From Winogradskyella pelagia (GTDB taxonomy: Bacteria > Bacteroidota > Bacteroidia > Flavobacteriales > Flavobacteriaceae), in NCBI RefSeq assembly GCF_017581965.1, contig NZ_JAGEVF010000003.1:62001-126000 (forward strand): DNA of 64,000 nt, written 5' to 3'. Below are positions 57,686-64,000 of this stretch, in pieces (position 1 is the first letter of the stretch; each line of letters starts with the position of its first letter). A program made the position numbers and the translations under genes. The notes beneath the pieces are model-generated. The model was given only the letters and a program-made list of their open reading frames with translations, made no database searches and was not told the origin of the DNA.

Positions 57686-58939
57686 ATGAAATATTGTTTT
57701 TTATGCCTTGGGACAATTTTTTTTTCATTGTTACAGGCTCAGCCCAATACCGAGATTATTCTATTTGATTTAGAAACTCAACCTAAACTAACACTTTCAA
57801 ATTTTCAAAATATATCCAATAATGAAGGTTATGATAATCAGCCTTCGTTTCTGAGTGAATCACGTATTTTATATGCCTCTACTCGTAATGGACAGACTGA
57901 TATTGCACAATTCTTTTCAGAATACAACTCTAAAGTTTGGATAAACTTTACGGAAGGCGGCGAATACTCACCTCAAAAAATACCCTTACAAAATGAGGTT
58001 TCTGCTGTAAGATTAGATCCAGACGGTAAACAAGCTTTGTACAGTTATAGTCTGAGTAATGGCGGATCTACACCCCTAATCAGTGATATGGTAGTGGCCT
58101 ATTATGTGTGGGTCAATGCTACGACAGTTGTGTCTTCAGTTATTGAAAACGACCAACTCAATCTTTATATTAGTAATGTTGAAACAGGGGCGCACAAAAA
58201 AGTTGCTGAAAATGTTGGACGATCTATCCATCTTGTTCCAGACACCCAACTCGTAAGTTTTATTTCTAAAAGCGATGAAGCAGATTGGAAAATTAAGTCG
58301 CTAGACCCTGAGACAGGTAAAATTTTATTATTGGCTAGCACCCTAACTGGTGTTGAAGATATGTGTTGGTTGGATAAGAGCACTATGCTTGCTGGTAAAG
58401 GTTCAGAATTGTATATGCTAACACTAAGACGTGATATCAATTGGAAGAAAATTGATGATTTAACTGCATATGGCGTAACAGAAATTACGAGACTTACCGT
58501 AAATATTACGGGAACGAAACTTGCCTTGGCTGCTGAATTAAACACCAATTCTGGGTCTAAAGAAGAAGCGGAGGCGGTCAAAGATGAACCAAAACCATCT
58601 GATTCGGACGATTCGAGTTTTGAAACTGTTGTACAACAACAATTGGATGCCTATAATCGACGTGATATTGATGCCTTTATGGCGACGTACTCGGATGATA
58701 TAAAACTCTTTAATTATCCCAATGAACTCAGAACTGATGGTAAAACCCAAATGCGAGAAAGTTATATACAGTGGTTTAAAAGTGCACCAGATTTAAAGGC
58801 AACTCTCAAAAAACGCATAGTCATTGGCAATAAAGTCATTGATGAAGAGGAAGTCATGGCCAATGGACGTACTTTTCAAGCCGTGGCTATTTATGAAGTT
58901 GAAAATGGTTTAATCACCAAGGTTACCTTTATTCAATAA
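57686..58939 (+). CDS. Periplasmic protein: PD40-like propeller fused to SnoaL/NTF2-like domain
   Basis: This 417-residue protein has a signal peptide (residues 1-18, ending LQAQ). A propeller-like part (about residues 20-285) shows weak PD40 strands such as NQPSFLSESRILYASTRNGQTDI and LDPDGKQALYSYSLS. An acidic linker (about 288-312) leads to a C-terminal NTF2-like domain (about 313-417) with VVQQQLDAYNRRDIDAFMATYSDDI and the final strand GLITKVTFIQ. SnoaL-type domains often bind small hydrophobic ligands. This fusion is not one I can name, and the role is unknown. Confidence 0.7.
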   Translation: MKYCFLCLGTIFFSLLQAQPNTEIILFDLETQPKLTLSNFQNISNNEGYDNQPSFLSESRILYASTRNGQTDIAQFFSEYNSKVWINFTEGGEYSPQKIPLQNEVSAVRLDPDGKQALYSYSLSNGGSTPLISDMVVAYYVWVNATTVVSSVIENDQLNLYISNVETGAHKKVAENVGRSIHLVPDTQLVSFISKSDEADWKIKSLDPETGKILLLASTLTGVEDMCWLDKSTMLAGKGSELYMLTLRRDINWKKIDDLTAYGVTEITRLTVNITGTKLALAAELNTNSGSKEEAEAVKDEPKPSDSDDSSFETVVQQQLDAYNRRDIDAFMATYSDDIKLFNYPNELRTDGKTQMRESYIQWFKSAPDLKATLKKRIVIGNKVIDEEEVMANGRTFQAVAIYEVENGLITKVTFIQ

Positions 58940-59021
58940 TGTAACGTTTCAATGGTTTAGTGTACCAATGATTAATTACTTCTAAATTTATTAACTACTC
59001 TAATTTTAAAAACCAACCATC

Positions 59022-59213
59022 ATGGGACTATTCTGGGATTTAATCCAACAAAGCGAAATTGAAGAACAAAAAGGCAAAGCAGAATCGCTAGAAGAACGTG
59101 TTGTTGTGCTTGAAGAAGACCTTAAAAAAACAAAAGCACTTCTTCTCAAAACCTTAAAACTACTCGAAGAACGTTCTGGAACAGATATCAATGATGATGG
59201 ACAAATAGGATAA
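59022..59213 (+). CDS. Small coiled-coil protein of unknown function
   Basis: This is a 63-residue soluble protein. Residues about 10-50 form one amphipathic, heptad-like helix (EQKGKAESLEERVVVLEEDL), and the C-terminus is NDDGQIG, resembling a half EF-hand loop. The codon use and clear ATG suggest a real gene. It lies between the PD40/SnoaL gene and the PycTM-like gene on the same strand. No family is recognised. Confidence 0.6.
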   Translation: MGLFWDLIQQSEIEEQKGKAESLEERVVVLEEDLKKTKALLLKTLKLLEERSGTDINDDGQIG

Positions 59214-59303
59214 ATTACAAGGCATTTATATTCTCAATATTCAACAATGGTTTTTGTAAACCAAATTCCTGTTGTATTTTTCAGATTATAAAATCCCTAG
59301 CTC

Positions 59304-59855
59304 ATGGCAGATAACGATCCATCTAAAAAAATCCTTACCAATCATACTGAAGATTTAGTAGATCATTATTGGTATACCATAAGTTATGTGTCTGCTTTAA
59401 TTAAATCTTCTGAATTGAAAGCCGGACTCATCTTATCTTTTTACGGTATTATTTTAAATTTTATTTATCAGGGTGCGCAGTCCTTAGAGACTGATGTAAC
59501 TAAAGACATAATTTTGCTTGGTATTATTATATTATGGGTACTAATTACTGCCATTTCTATCCTATTCTGTATTCGTTGTTTTATTCCAAAAATTGAAGGG
59601 AATTTTGATAAGAACATGTTCTTCTTTAAGGATGTTATATCGCGTTATGGCAATATTAAGGAGTTTTCTAAATCATTTTTTAAAATGAGCATTGATGAAG
59701 ATGAACTGTTTCTTCAGCTAGGTGAACAAGTTTATATAGTCTCTAAAATTGCAGATTGGAAATTCAAGAATGTAAAACGCGCTATAAACCTCTTAGCAAT
59801 TGGCTTGATTGTTTTAGCGGTTGGAGGTATTTATATTTTCTTTTTTAAATTGTAA
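59304..59855 (+). CDS. PycTM/DUF5706-like membrane protein (Pycsar-effector-like), orphan
   Basis: This 183-residue membrane protein has three or four helices: about residues 38-56, 68-93 and 160-181. The segment SSELKAGLILSFYGIILNFIY resembles the 'DxKAGxLLSxxGI' start of PycTM (DUF5706) proteins, and LGEQVYIVSKIADWKFKNVKRAINLLAIG (read in parts near residue 137) resembles the conserved helix before the last membrane segment. In Pycsar defence, such effectors are triggered by cyclic CMP/UMP and breach the inner membrane. No cyclase gene is seen in this window, so a defence role is not shown. It is followed after 14 bases by a DUF6090 gene. Confidence 0.65.
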   Translation: MADNDPSKKILTNHTEDLVDHYWYTISYVSALIKSSELKAGLILSFYGIILNFIYQGAQSLETDVTKDIILLGIIILWVLITAISILFCIRCFIPKIEGNFDKNMFFFKDVISRYGNIKEFSKSFFKMSIDEDELFLQLGEQVYIVSKIADWKFKNVKRAINLLAIGLIVLAVGGIYIFFFKL

Positions 59856-59869
59856 CGATTTATTTTTCG

Positions 59870-60625
59870 GTGATAAGATTTCTTAGACATATTAGACAAT
59901 CACTTATTCTAAAAGGCCAAACAGGCAAATACTTAAAATATGCTGTTGGAGAAATAATCCTTGTAGTTATAGGTATTTTAATTGCACTACAGATTAACAA
60001 TTGGAATGAAAACCGAAAAACTACGGCGCAACTCCTCGGATACTTACAAAGTATCAGTAAAAACATACAATTAGATACCATAGAAATTAATCTCATCAAA
60101 AACCGACGAGAACGCCACAACAAAGCAGCTTTGGATTATATGGAATGTGTTTATAAAGACTCTATGTCAATAGATTTAGTAAACCGTATAGCTCCTGTAA
60201 TGGGAGAGCGATATTTAAACGTTAATAAAACAGGTTTTGAAGCCTTAAAAAGTTCTGGTTTTATTGTACAACTTCAAGGACTTAAACTAGAGGATGCCCT
60301 TTTGGACTATTATGCTTTTTATGAGGAAATCCATGAGAGTGAAATTAGCCTCAATAATTTTATTGAAACCATGGAAGCAGGCTTGTATGAAGGCAATTAC
60401 AACGAGATTTCTAATATATTTAAGGTCTTTTTGGGTGATATCCCTTTAGAGGATATGCCTGCTAAAAAAATTAAACTAGCTGCCGAGCAATTTTACAAAA
60501 ACAGTAAAATGCTTGGTATGATGCAGCGTGTTGCTTCAGAAAAATATTTTTCGGTATATGATACCCTTAAAGTAAAGGGTCAGCATATAGTAACATTAAT
60601 AGACAAGGAATTAAAGGCTAATTAA
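59870..60625 (+). CDS. DUF6090 family protein, array copy 1
   Basis: This 251-residue protein starts at GTG. It has the array's shared N-terminus (RFLRHIRQSLI, then KYLKYAVGEIILVVIGILIA) with one transmembrane helix near residues 26-44. The rest (about residues 50-251) is soluble and helix-rich. The second shared motif is TGFEALKSSGFIVQL near residue 122. It is the most divergent of the five copies and the nearest to the PycTM-like gene (14 bases), so it may be co-transcribed with it. The N-in orientation (basic N-terminus) would place the body outside the cytoplasm. Function unknown. Confidence 0.75.
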   Translation: MIRFLRHIRQSLILKGQTGKYLKYAVGEIILVVIGILIALQINNWNENRKTTAQLLGYLQSISKNIQLDTIEINLIKNRRERHNKAALDYMECVYKDSMSIDLVNRIAPVMGERYLNVNKTGFEALKSSGFIVQLQGLKLEDALLDYYAFYEEIHESEISLNNFIETMEAGLYEGNYNEISNIFKVFLGDIPLEDMPAKKIKLAAEQFYKNSKMLGMMQRVASEKYFSVYDTLKVKGQHIVTLIDKELKAN

Positions 60626-60806
60626 AACCAAAATAAGTAGTTAGAATTTATAAAATAGCCTGTATAGTGCACATTTTCTTAAGGCCTTGAACAAAAGAAA
60701 ATTAAAATATGCTATTTAAGTTATGTTGCCTATCTTTAAAGTATCCTAGGTCCTACCCTACTAACCTCTTTTGGTAATTAGCTATTAACCAAAAACCACA
60801 TTAATT

Positions 60807-61142
60807 ATGCCATCTCAACCTAACCAATGGGATAAATCAGAACTACAACTTTATATTTTTCTACTCTGCGCAAATGCAGATAATCAAGAAACAGAAGCAG
60901 AACTCAACATTATTAAATCTAAATTCAATGGCGAAACCTTCAAGTCCATTTATGCTGAATTTAATAGAGATAATGAAAAGAAACGCCTAGAAAAAATTGA
61001 GAGCGCCATAAGTGCGCATCACTTTACCACCATGGAACTCAGTGCCTTTAGAACTGAAATCCATGAGATATTTATGTCTGACGGTCGCTTAAGTCTACAC
61101 GAAGGAAGGCTAGACAGTCTTCTAGACAATATCTTATATTAA
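60807..61142 (+). CDS. Small TerB-like protein
   Basis: This is a 111-residue soluble, all-helical protein with no signal peptide. The pattern of an early helix (ELQLYIFLLCANADNQETEAE), a basic middle, and a final MSDGRLSLHEGRLDSLLDNI with acidic loops is like that of TerB domains, which are small metal-binding or stress-linked folds. The resemblance is weak. It lies between DUF6090 copies 1 and 2, with 181 bases of non-coding DNA before it and 68 after. It may have its own promoter. No function is assigned. Confidence 0.5.
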   Translation: MPSQPNQWDKSELQLYIFLLCANADNQETEAELNIIKSKFNGETFKSIYAEFNRDNEKKRLEKIESAISAHHFTTMELSAFRTEIHEIFMSDGRLSLHEGRLDSLLDNILY

Positions 61143-61210
61143 ATATAGCTCTGTAATGCCATTTGTTGATTAAGCCCACTATAGGCTTAATCCCAATTAT
61201 ATCAAAATCT

Positions 61211-61942
61211 ATGTTTAAAATCTTCAGGCAAATACGATATAGTCTTGTGAATAAAAATCAAACCACCAAATACTTTAAATACGCCATTGGCGAGATTATC
61301 CTTGTCGTTATAGGTATCCTCATTGCTTTACAGATTAATAATTGGAATGAAACTCAAAAAGAACATAAAATTGGTATACAGTTCTTAAAAGGTATACGCG
61401 CAGACATAAAAAAAGATATTATTCTAGTAGATAGCATACTCAAAATGAATCAAAAAACATTTAGTGTAATCAGTAGTATTGATTCAGTGTTTCACAAAAA
61501 ACATTTTTATTATGCCCAAGAAAACAGTTTTTTATTCGTGAAACCTGACACCATAGATTTTGAACATGTATTTTACAGAAACGTATCGTTTAGACCAATT
61601 AACGGCACTTATAATTCTTTAATTTCTGATGGAAAAACTGCTTTAATAAAAAACAAACCTCTTCTTGATAAAATTCAACGAATTTATAATGAAAACCACC
61701 AACGCCTGGCGAGCAATTACGAAGCCATTAAAAATTTAGAAAACGGCATTGCCACCAAGTATGCCTTTGAAAAGCAAAACTGGACCTATACAGATTTAAA
61801 GAAGGCCAAAAACCAACCGATTTTTTACGATTTAGTAAATTTTACTGAACAAAAATATTGGTATTGTCTCAATTTAAACCGCATTAAAGCCAATAGCCAA
61901 GACGTAATTGCACTAATCGGCAAAGAACTTGCTAATGATTAA
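61211..61942 (+). CDS. DUF6090 family protein, array copy 2
   Basis: This 243-residue protein starts at the ATG at 61211, which aligns with the other copies (FKIFRQIRYSLVNKNQTTKYF); the frame runs 16 codons further up. The membrane helix IGEIILVVIGILIALQIN lies near residues 27-44, and the second motif GTYNSLISDGKTALI near residue 132. The body has no catalytic motif I can name. Its last codons overlap the next copy's ATG by 8 bases (ATGATTAA), so the two are translationally coupled. Confidence 0.78.
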   Translation: MFKIFRQIRYSLVNKNQTTKYFKYAIGEIILVVIGILIALQINNWNETQKEHKIGIQFLKGIRADIKKDIILVDSILKMNQKTFSVISSIDSVFHKKHFYYAQENSFLFVKPDTIDFEHVFYRNVSFRPINGTYNSLISDGKTALIKNKPLLDKIQRIYNENHQRLASNYEAIKNLENGIATKYAFEKQNWTYTDLKKAKNQPIFYDLVNFTEQKYWYCLNLNRIKANSQDVIALIGKELAND

Positions 61943-62663
61943 ATTCTTTAGACATATAAGACGAAACCTTATGGAAGCAGGAAAAACAACCAAATACCTC
62001 AAATACGCCATTGGTGAAATCATTCTCGTTGTTATTGGGATTCTAATTGCACTACAGATTAATAGTTGGAGCAATAAAAGAGCAGCCAGAAAATTAGAAA
62101 AACGTTACCTATCAGAGCTTATTTTAGATTTACAAACCGATTCCATAGTTATCTCTCAAGCTAAAGAAAAATCAGATTTTCAAACCTTAGCAAAGAATAA
62201 AGTCTTAAAGTATTATGAGGGAAAACAGATAAGTGAAGATTCTTTAATTTATTTTTTTGGAGAACAATGGCGAAATGTTTCCAAATTTCATCCTATCACT
62301 ACCACGCTAGACGAGATGAAAAGCACTGGTAACATTGGTGTTATTCAAAACACCACTTTAAGGCGTAAAATTTTAGAAACGTATAATTATTATACGACTC
62401 ACATTAATAATGGTCAAGAAAGGTATTTGCTTCAACAACATGCATTGGGAGAACTTGTTCAATCTAGTGCACCAAATATATTTAGTGACCTTTTTAATGA
62501 ATCTGAACCATTGGATATTATAAGTTTACTAAACAACTTTGAAGTTAAGAACCGGTTACTAGGTAACGCTGCCAGTGGGTTTAATAGTGGTCTAAATAGA
62601 CTGCAGTCTAGAAATAGTGATTTACTCAGTGCTATAAGATCAGAATCCCATAATATAGATTAA
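61935..62663 (+). CDS. DUF6090 family protein, array copy 3
   Basis: This 242-residue protein begins at the ATG at 61935, inside the end of copy 2. The shared N-terminus is IKFFRHIRRNLMEAGKTTKYL and the membrane helix GEIILVVIGILIALQINSW follows at about residues 27-44. The second motif is TTLDEMKSTGNIGVIQN near residue 120. It differs from its neighbours in having NSWSNKR instead of NNWNE after the helix. Its stop overlaps the start of copy 4 (TAATG). Confidence 0.78.
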   Translation: MIKFFRHIRRNLMEAGKTTKYLKYAIGEIILVVIGILIALQINSWSNKRAARKLEKRYLSELILDLQTDSIVISQAKEKSDFQTLAKNKVLKYYEGKQISEDSLIYFFGEQWRNVSKFHPITTTLDEMKSTGNIGVIQNTTLRRKILETYNYYTTHINNGQERYLLQQHALGELVQSSAPNIFSDLFNESEPLDIISLLNNFEVKNRLLGNAASGFNSGLNRLQSRNSDLLSAIRSESHNID

Positions 62664-63433
62664 TGATTAAATTCTTTAGACACATAAGACAACAATTGGT
62701 TATGGAAAACAAGACTTCCAAATACTTTAAATACGCAATAGGTGAAATAATTCTTGTAGTGATTGGAATTTTAATTGCATTGCAGATTAATAACTGGAAT
62801 GAGACACGAAAAAATAGAACTATAGAACAAGACTATTATTGTCAATTATTAAATGATTTTGAACTCGATAAAGCACAAATCCTTTCACTAAAAGCAGAAG
62901 CTGTTAAAAAGATTGAAACGGGCAAGCAATTAATCAAACATCTTCACCAAAAGAATAAAACAAAAAATGAATTACTTACAGAGTACATATATACCGTAAG
63001 AGGTATATCCTATGTACCCATCGATGTAACATACACGGATTTAAAATCATCTGGAAATATAAATCTGCTAAAAAACAAAAATCTAAAACAATCACTCATT
63101 AATTATTATTCAAACTTAGAAAGTCTCAATGATAAGTTAATTAAAAATAGAGATTTTAGGATAGAAAAACTTTTAAAAAGTTGGGATAATGTGTTAGAAT
63201 TAGGATGGCAAGAGTTGGCTATATCTAAGCAATTAAACTTAGATTCAGAACTTTTAGATATTCTACCAAAAAACAATTGGCATTTAGATTCTAGCAGTAT
63301 TTATTACAAGAGGTTTCAGGAGGTAGTGTTTATCGGGATGTCGCTATCAAGTCGAGAGCTCGAACTTTTTGATATCATCCTTGCAGAATTAGAGCCCATA
63401 AAAAATGAATTAAATTCAGCCTGCTATGATTAA
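62663..63433 (+). CDS. DUF6090 family protein, array copy 4
   Basis: This 256-residue protein has the N-terminus IKFFRHIRQQLVMENKTSKYF and the helix GEIILVVIGILIALQINNW near residues 28-46. The second motif is VTYTDLKSSGNINLLKN near residue 118. The C-terminal half is highly charged and helix-rich. Its last codons overlap the next ATG by 8 bases, in the same ATGATTAA way as copies 2 and 3. Confidence 0.78.
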   Translation: MIKFFRHIRQQLVMENKTSKYFKYAIGEIILVVIGILIALQINNWNETRKNRTIEQDYYCQLLNDFELDKAQILSLKAEAVKKIETGKQLIKHLHQKNKTKNELLTEYIYTVRGISYVPIDVTYTDLKSSGNINLLKNKNLKQSLINYYSNLESLNDKLIKNRDFRIEKLLKSWDNVLELGWQELAISKQLNLDSELLDILPKNNWHLDSSSIYYKRFQEVVFIGMSLSSRELELFDIILAELEPIKNELNSACYD

Positions 63434-64000
63434 ATTCTTTCGTCACATACGTCAAAACTTACTTATGGAAAACCAAACAAGTAAGTACTTTAAATACGCC
63501 ATTGGTGAAATCATTTTAGTGGTTATAGGGATTTTGATTGCCTTACAAATCAACAATTGGAATGAAAAAAGAAAAGAAAGCAAACAAGAAACAACCATTT
63601 TAAAGAGTCTAAAAAATGATATTCAATCAGACCTAAAGGATTTAAATTTTGAAATAGACTTCAAGAAAAAGATGATTATAAAATATGCGAATTGTTTGGA
63701 TATTTTAACAGACAAAAAGGAAGGCACCAAGGCTGATTTTTTCAGAGATTTTAAATCTATTTTGCAAATAGGTGGTTTAACATTAAACGTTACCACCTTT
63801 AACAACCTTCAAAATAACGGAGAGCTAAAATTAATCACAAATAAATCCTTAGCAGATAGTATTGTGGGCTATTACAATACCGATTATCAGGGTTGGGAAA
63901 CAGCCTTACGAGATTATACGAGGAATAATTTCGCTCCTTATTTATTGGAATTTGATTATGTTCCACCGCATGACATAGAACTTATTGAACCTCAATTACA
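63426..64000 (+). CDS. DUF6090 family protein, array copy 5 (3'-truncated by window)
   Basis: The frame from the ATG at 63426 is open to the window end (191 codons). It opens IKFFRHIRQNLLMENQTSKYF with the helix GEIILVVIGILIALQINNW, and the second motif is TTFNNLQNNGELKLITN near residue 122. It continues past the window, so the length of the array is unknown. The start overlaps copy 4 by 8 bases. Confidence 0.78.
   Translation, partial: MIKFFRHIRQNLLMENQTSKYFKYAIGEIILVVIGILIALQINNWNEKRKESKQETTILKSLKNDIQSDLKDLNFEIDFKKKMIIKYANCLDILTDKKEGTKADFFRDFKSILQIGGLTLNVTTFNNLQNNGELKLITNKSLADSIVGYYNTDYQGWETALRDYTRNNFAPYLLEFDYVPPHDIELIEPQL

Larger units (their letters stand above)
59870..64000 (+). repeat. 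Dispersed direct repeats: the conserved 5' ends of five DUF6090 genes
   Basis: The first about 140 bases of each copy (starting 59870, 61211, 61935, 62663 and 63426) are alike at the DNA level, e.g. ATGATTAAATTCTTT in three copies with one synonymous change, and the ATTGCNNTACAGATTAA-like block at the end of the membrane helix. The bodies between are far more divergent. These repeats are long enough to allow recombination between copies. Confidence 0.65.

Noticed and set aside
59870..64000. Tandem repeats as a CRISPR or VNTR locus
   Set aside because: The repeats are about 700-1300 bases apart and are the coding 5' ends of five full genes, with conserved protein sequence; there are no short direct repeats with unique spacers.

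Overview
The window looks like chromosomal DNA from a marine-type member of the Flavobacteriaceae (Bacteroidota). The evidence is low G+C, Bacteroidota -7 promoter elements (TAnnTTTG), type IX secretion sorting domains, a TonB receptor with carboxypeptidase-regulatory N-terminus, LytS/LytTR signalling, DUF4199/DUF6090 families, and few Shine-Dalgarno sites. I cannot fix the genus. I see no tRNA, rRNA, CRISPR array or insertion sequence.

Layout. Positions 1-3.9 kb hold the end of a peptide-type ABC substrate-binding protein, a PD40 propeller protein, a GlmU-like sugar nucleotidyltransferase and ribosomal protein L31 type B. Positions 4-9.2 kb are an envelope/sugar operon: DUF4199 protein, GT2 glycosyltransferase, phosphosugar mutase, MsbA-like ABC exporter. 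Positions 9.4-11 kb are an ECF sigma factor with a membrane protein and a Spy-like periplasmic protein. Positions 11-16.7 kb hold an Asp-box lipoprotein, a LytTR/LytS two-component pair and a TonB receptor. Positions 16.7-25.5 kb are mostly housekeeping: RsmB-type methyltransferase, secreted endonuclease I, fructosamine kinase-like protein, PurL and a Calx-beta lipoprotein.

Positions 25.6-46.4 kb form a block suited to low-oxygen energy metabolism: a D-threonine aldolase-like enzyme, succinate dehydrogenase/fumarate reductase A and B (no membrane anchor gene nearby), a whole V/A-type ATPase operon led by a universal stress protein (USP) gene, a divergent second USP gene, pyruvate phosphate dikinase, and pyruvate formate-lyase with its activase and an OFA-type transporter. 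Three FNR-like boxes (TGAT-N4-ATCA or one mismatch) lie in front of four transcription units. Each is centred 35.5-36.5 nt from the end of a -7-like element. This points to one oxygen-responsive regulon, and the c-subunit carries the residues of a Na+ site.

Positions 46.6-56 kb are fatty-acid degradation: acyl-CoA ligase, then a MarR regulator with two tandem palindromic operators over its own promoter, leading a beta-oxidation operon. In between sits an operon with a membrane-spanning LuxR-type regulator. Positions 56-59.2 kb hold secreted or unknown proteins. From 59.3 kb to the window end there is an orphan Pycsar-effector-like (PycTM/DUF5706) membrane protein followed closely by a tandem array of five DUF6090 paralogues, interrupted by one small TerB-like gene. 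The last copy runs off the window. The FNR-like module and the PycTM-DUF6090 array are the two most interesting systems here.
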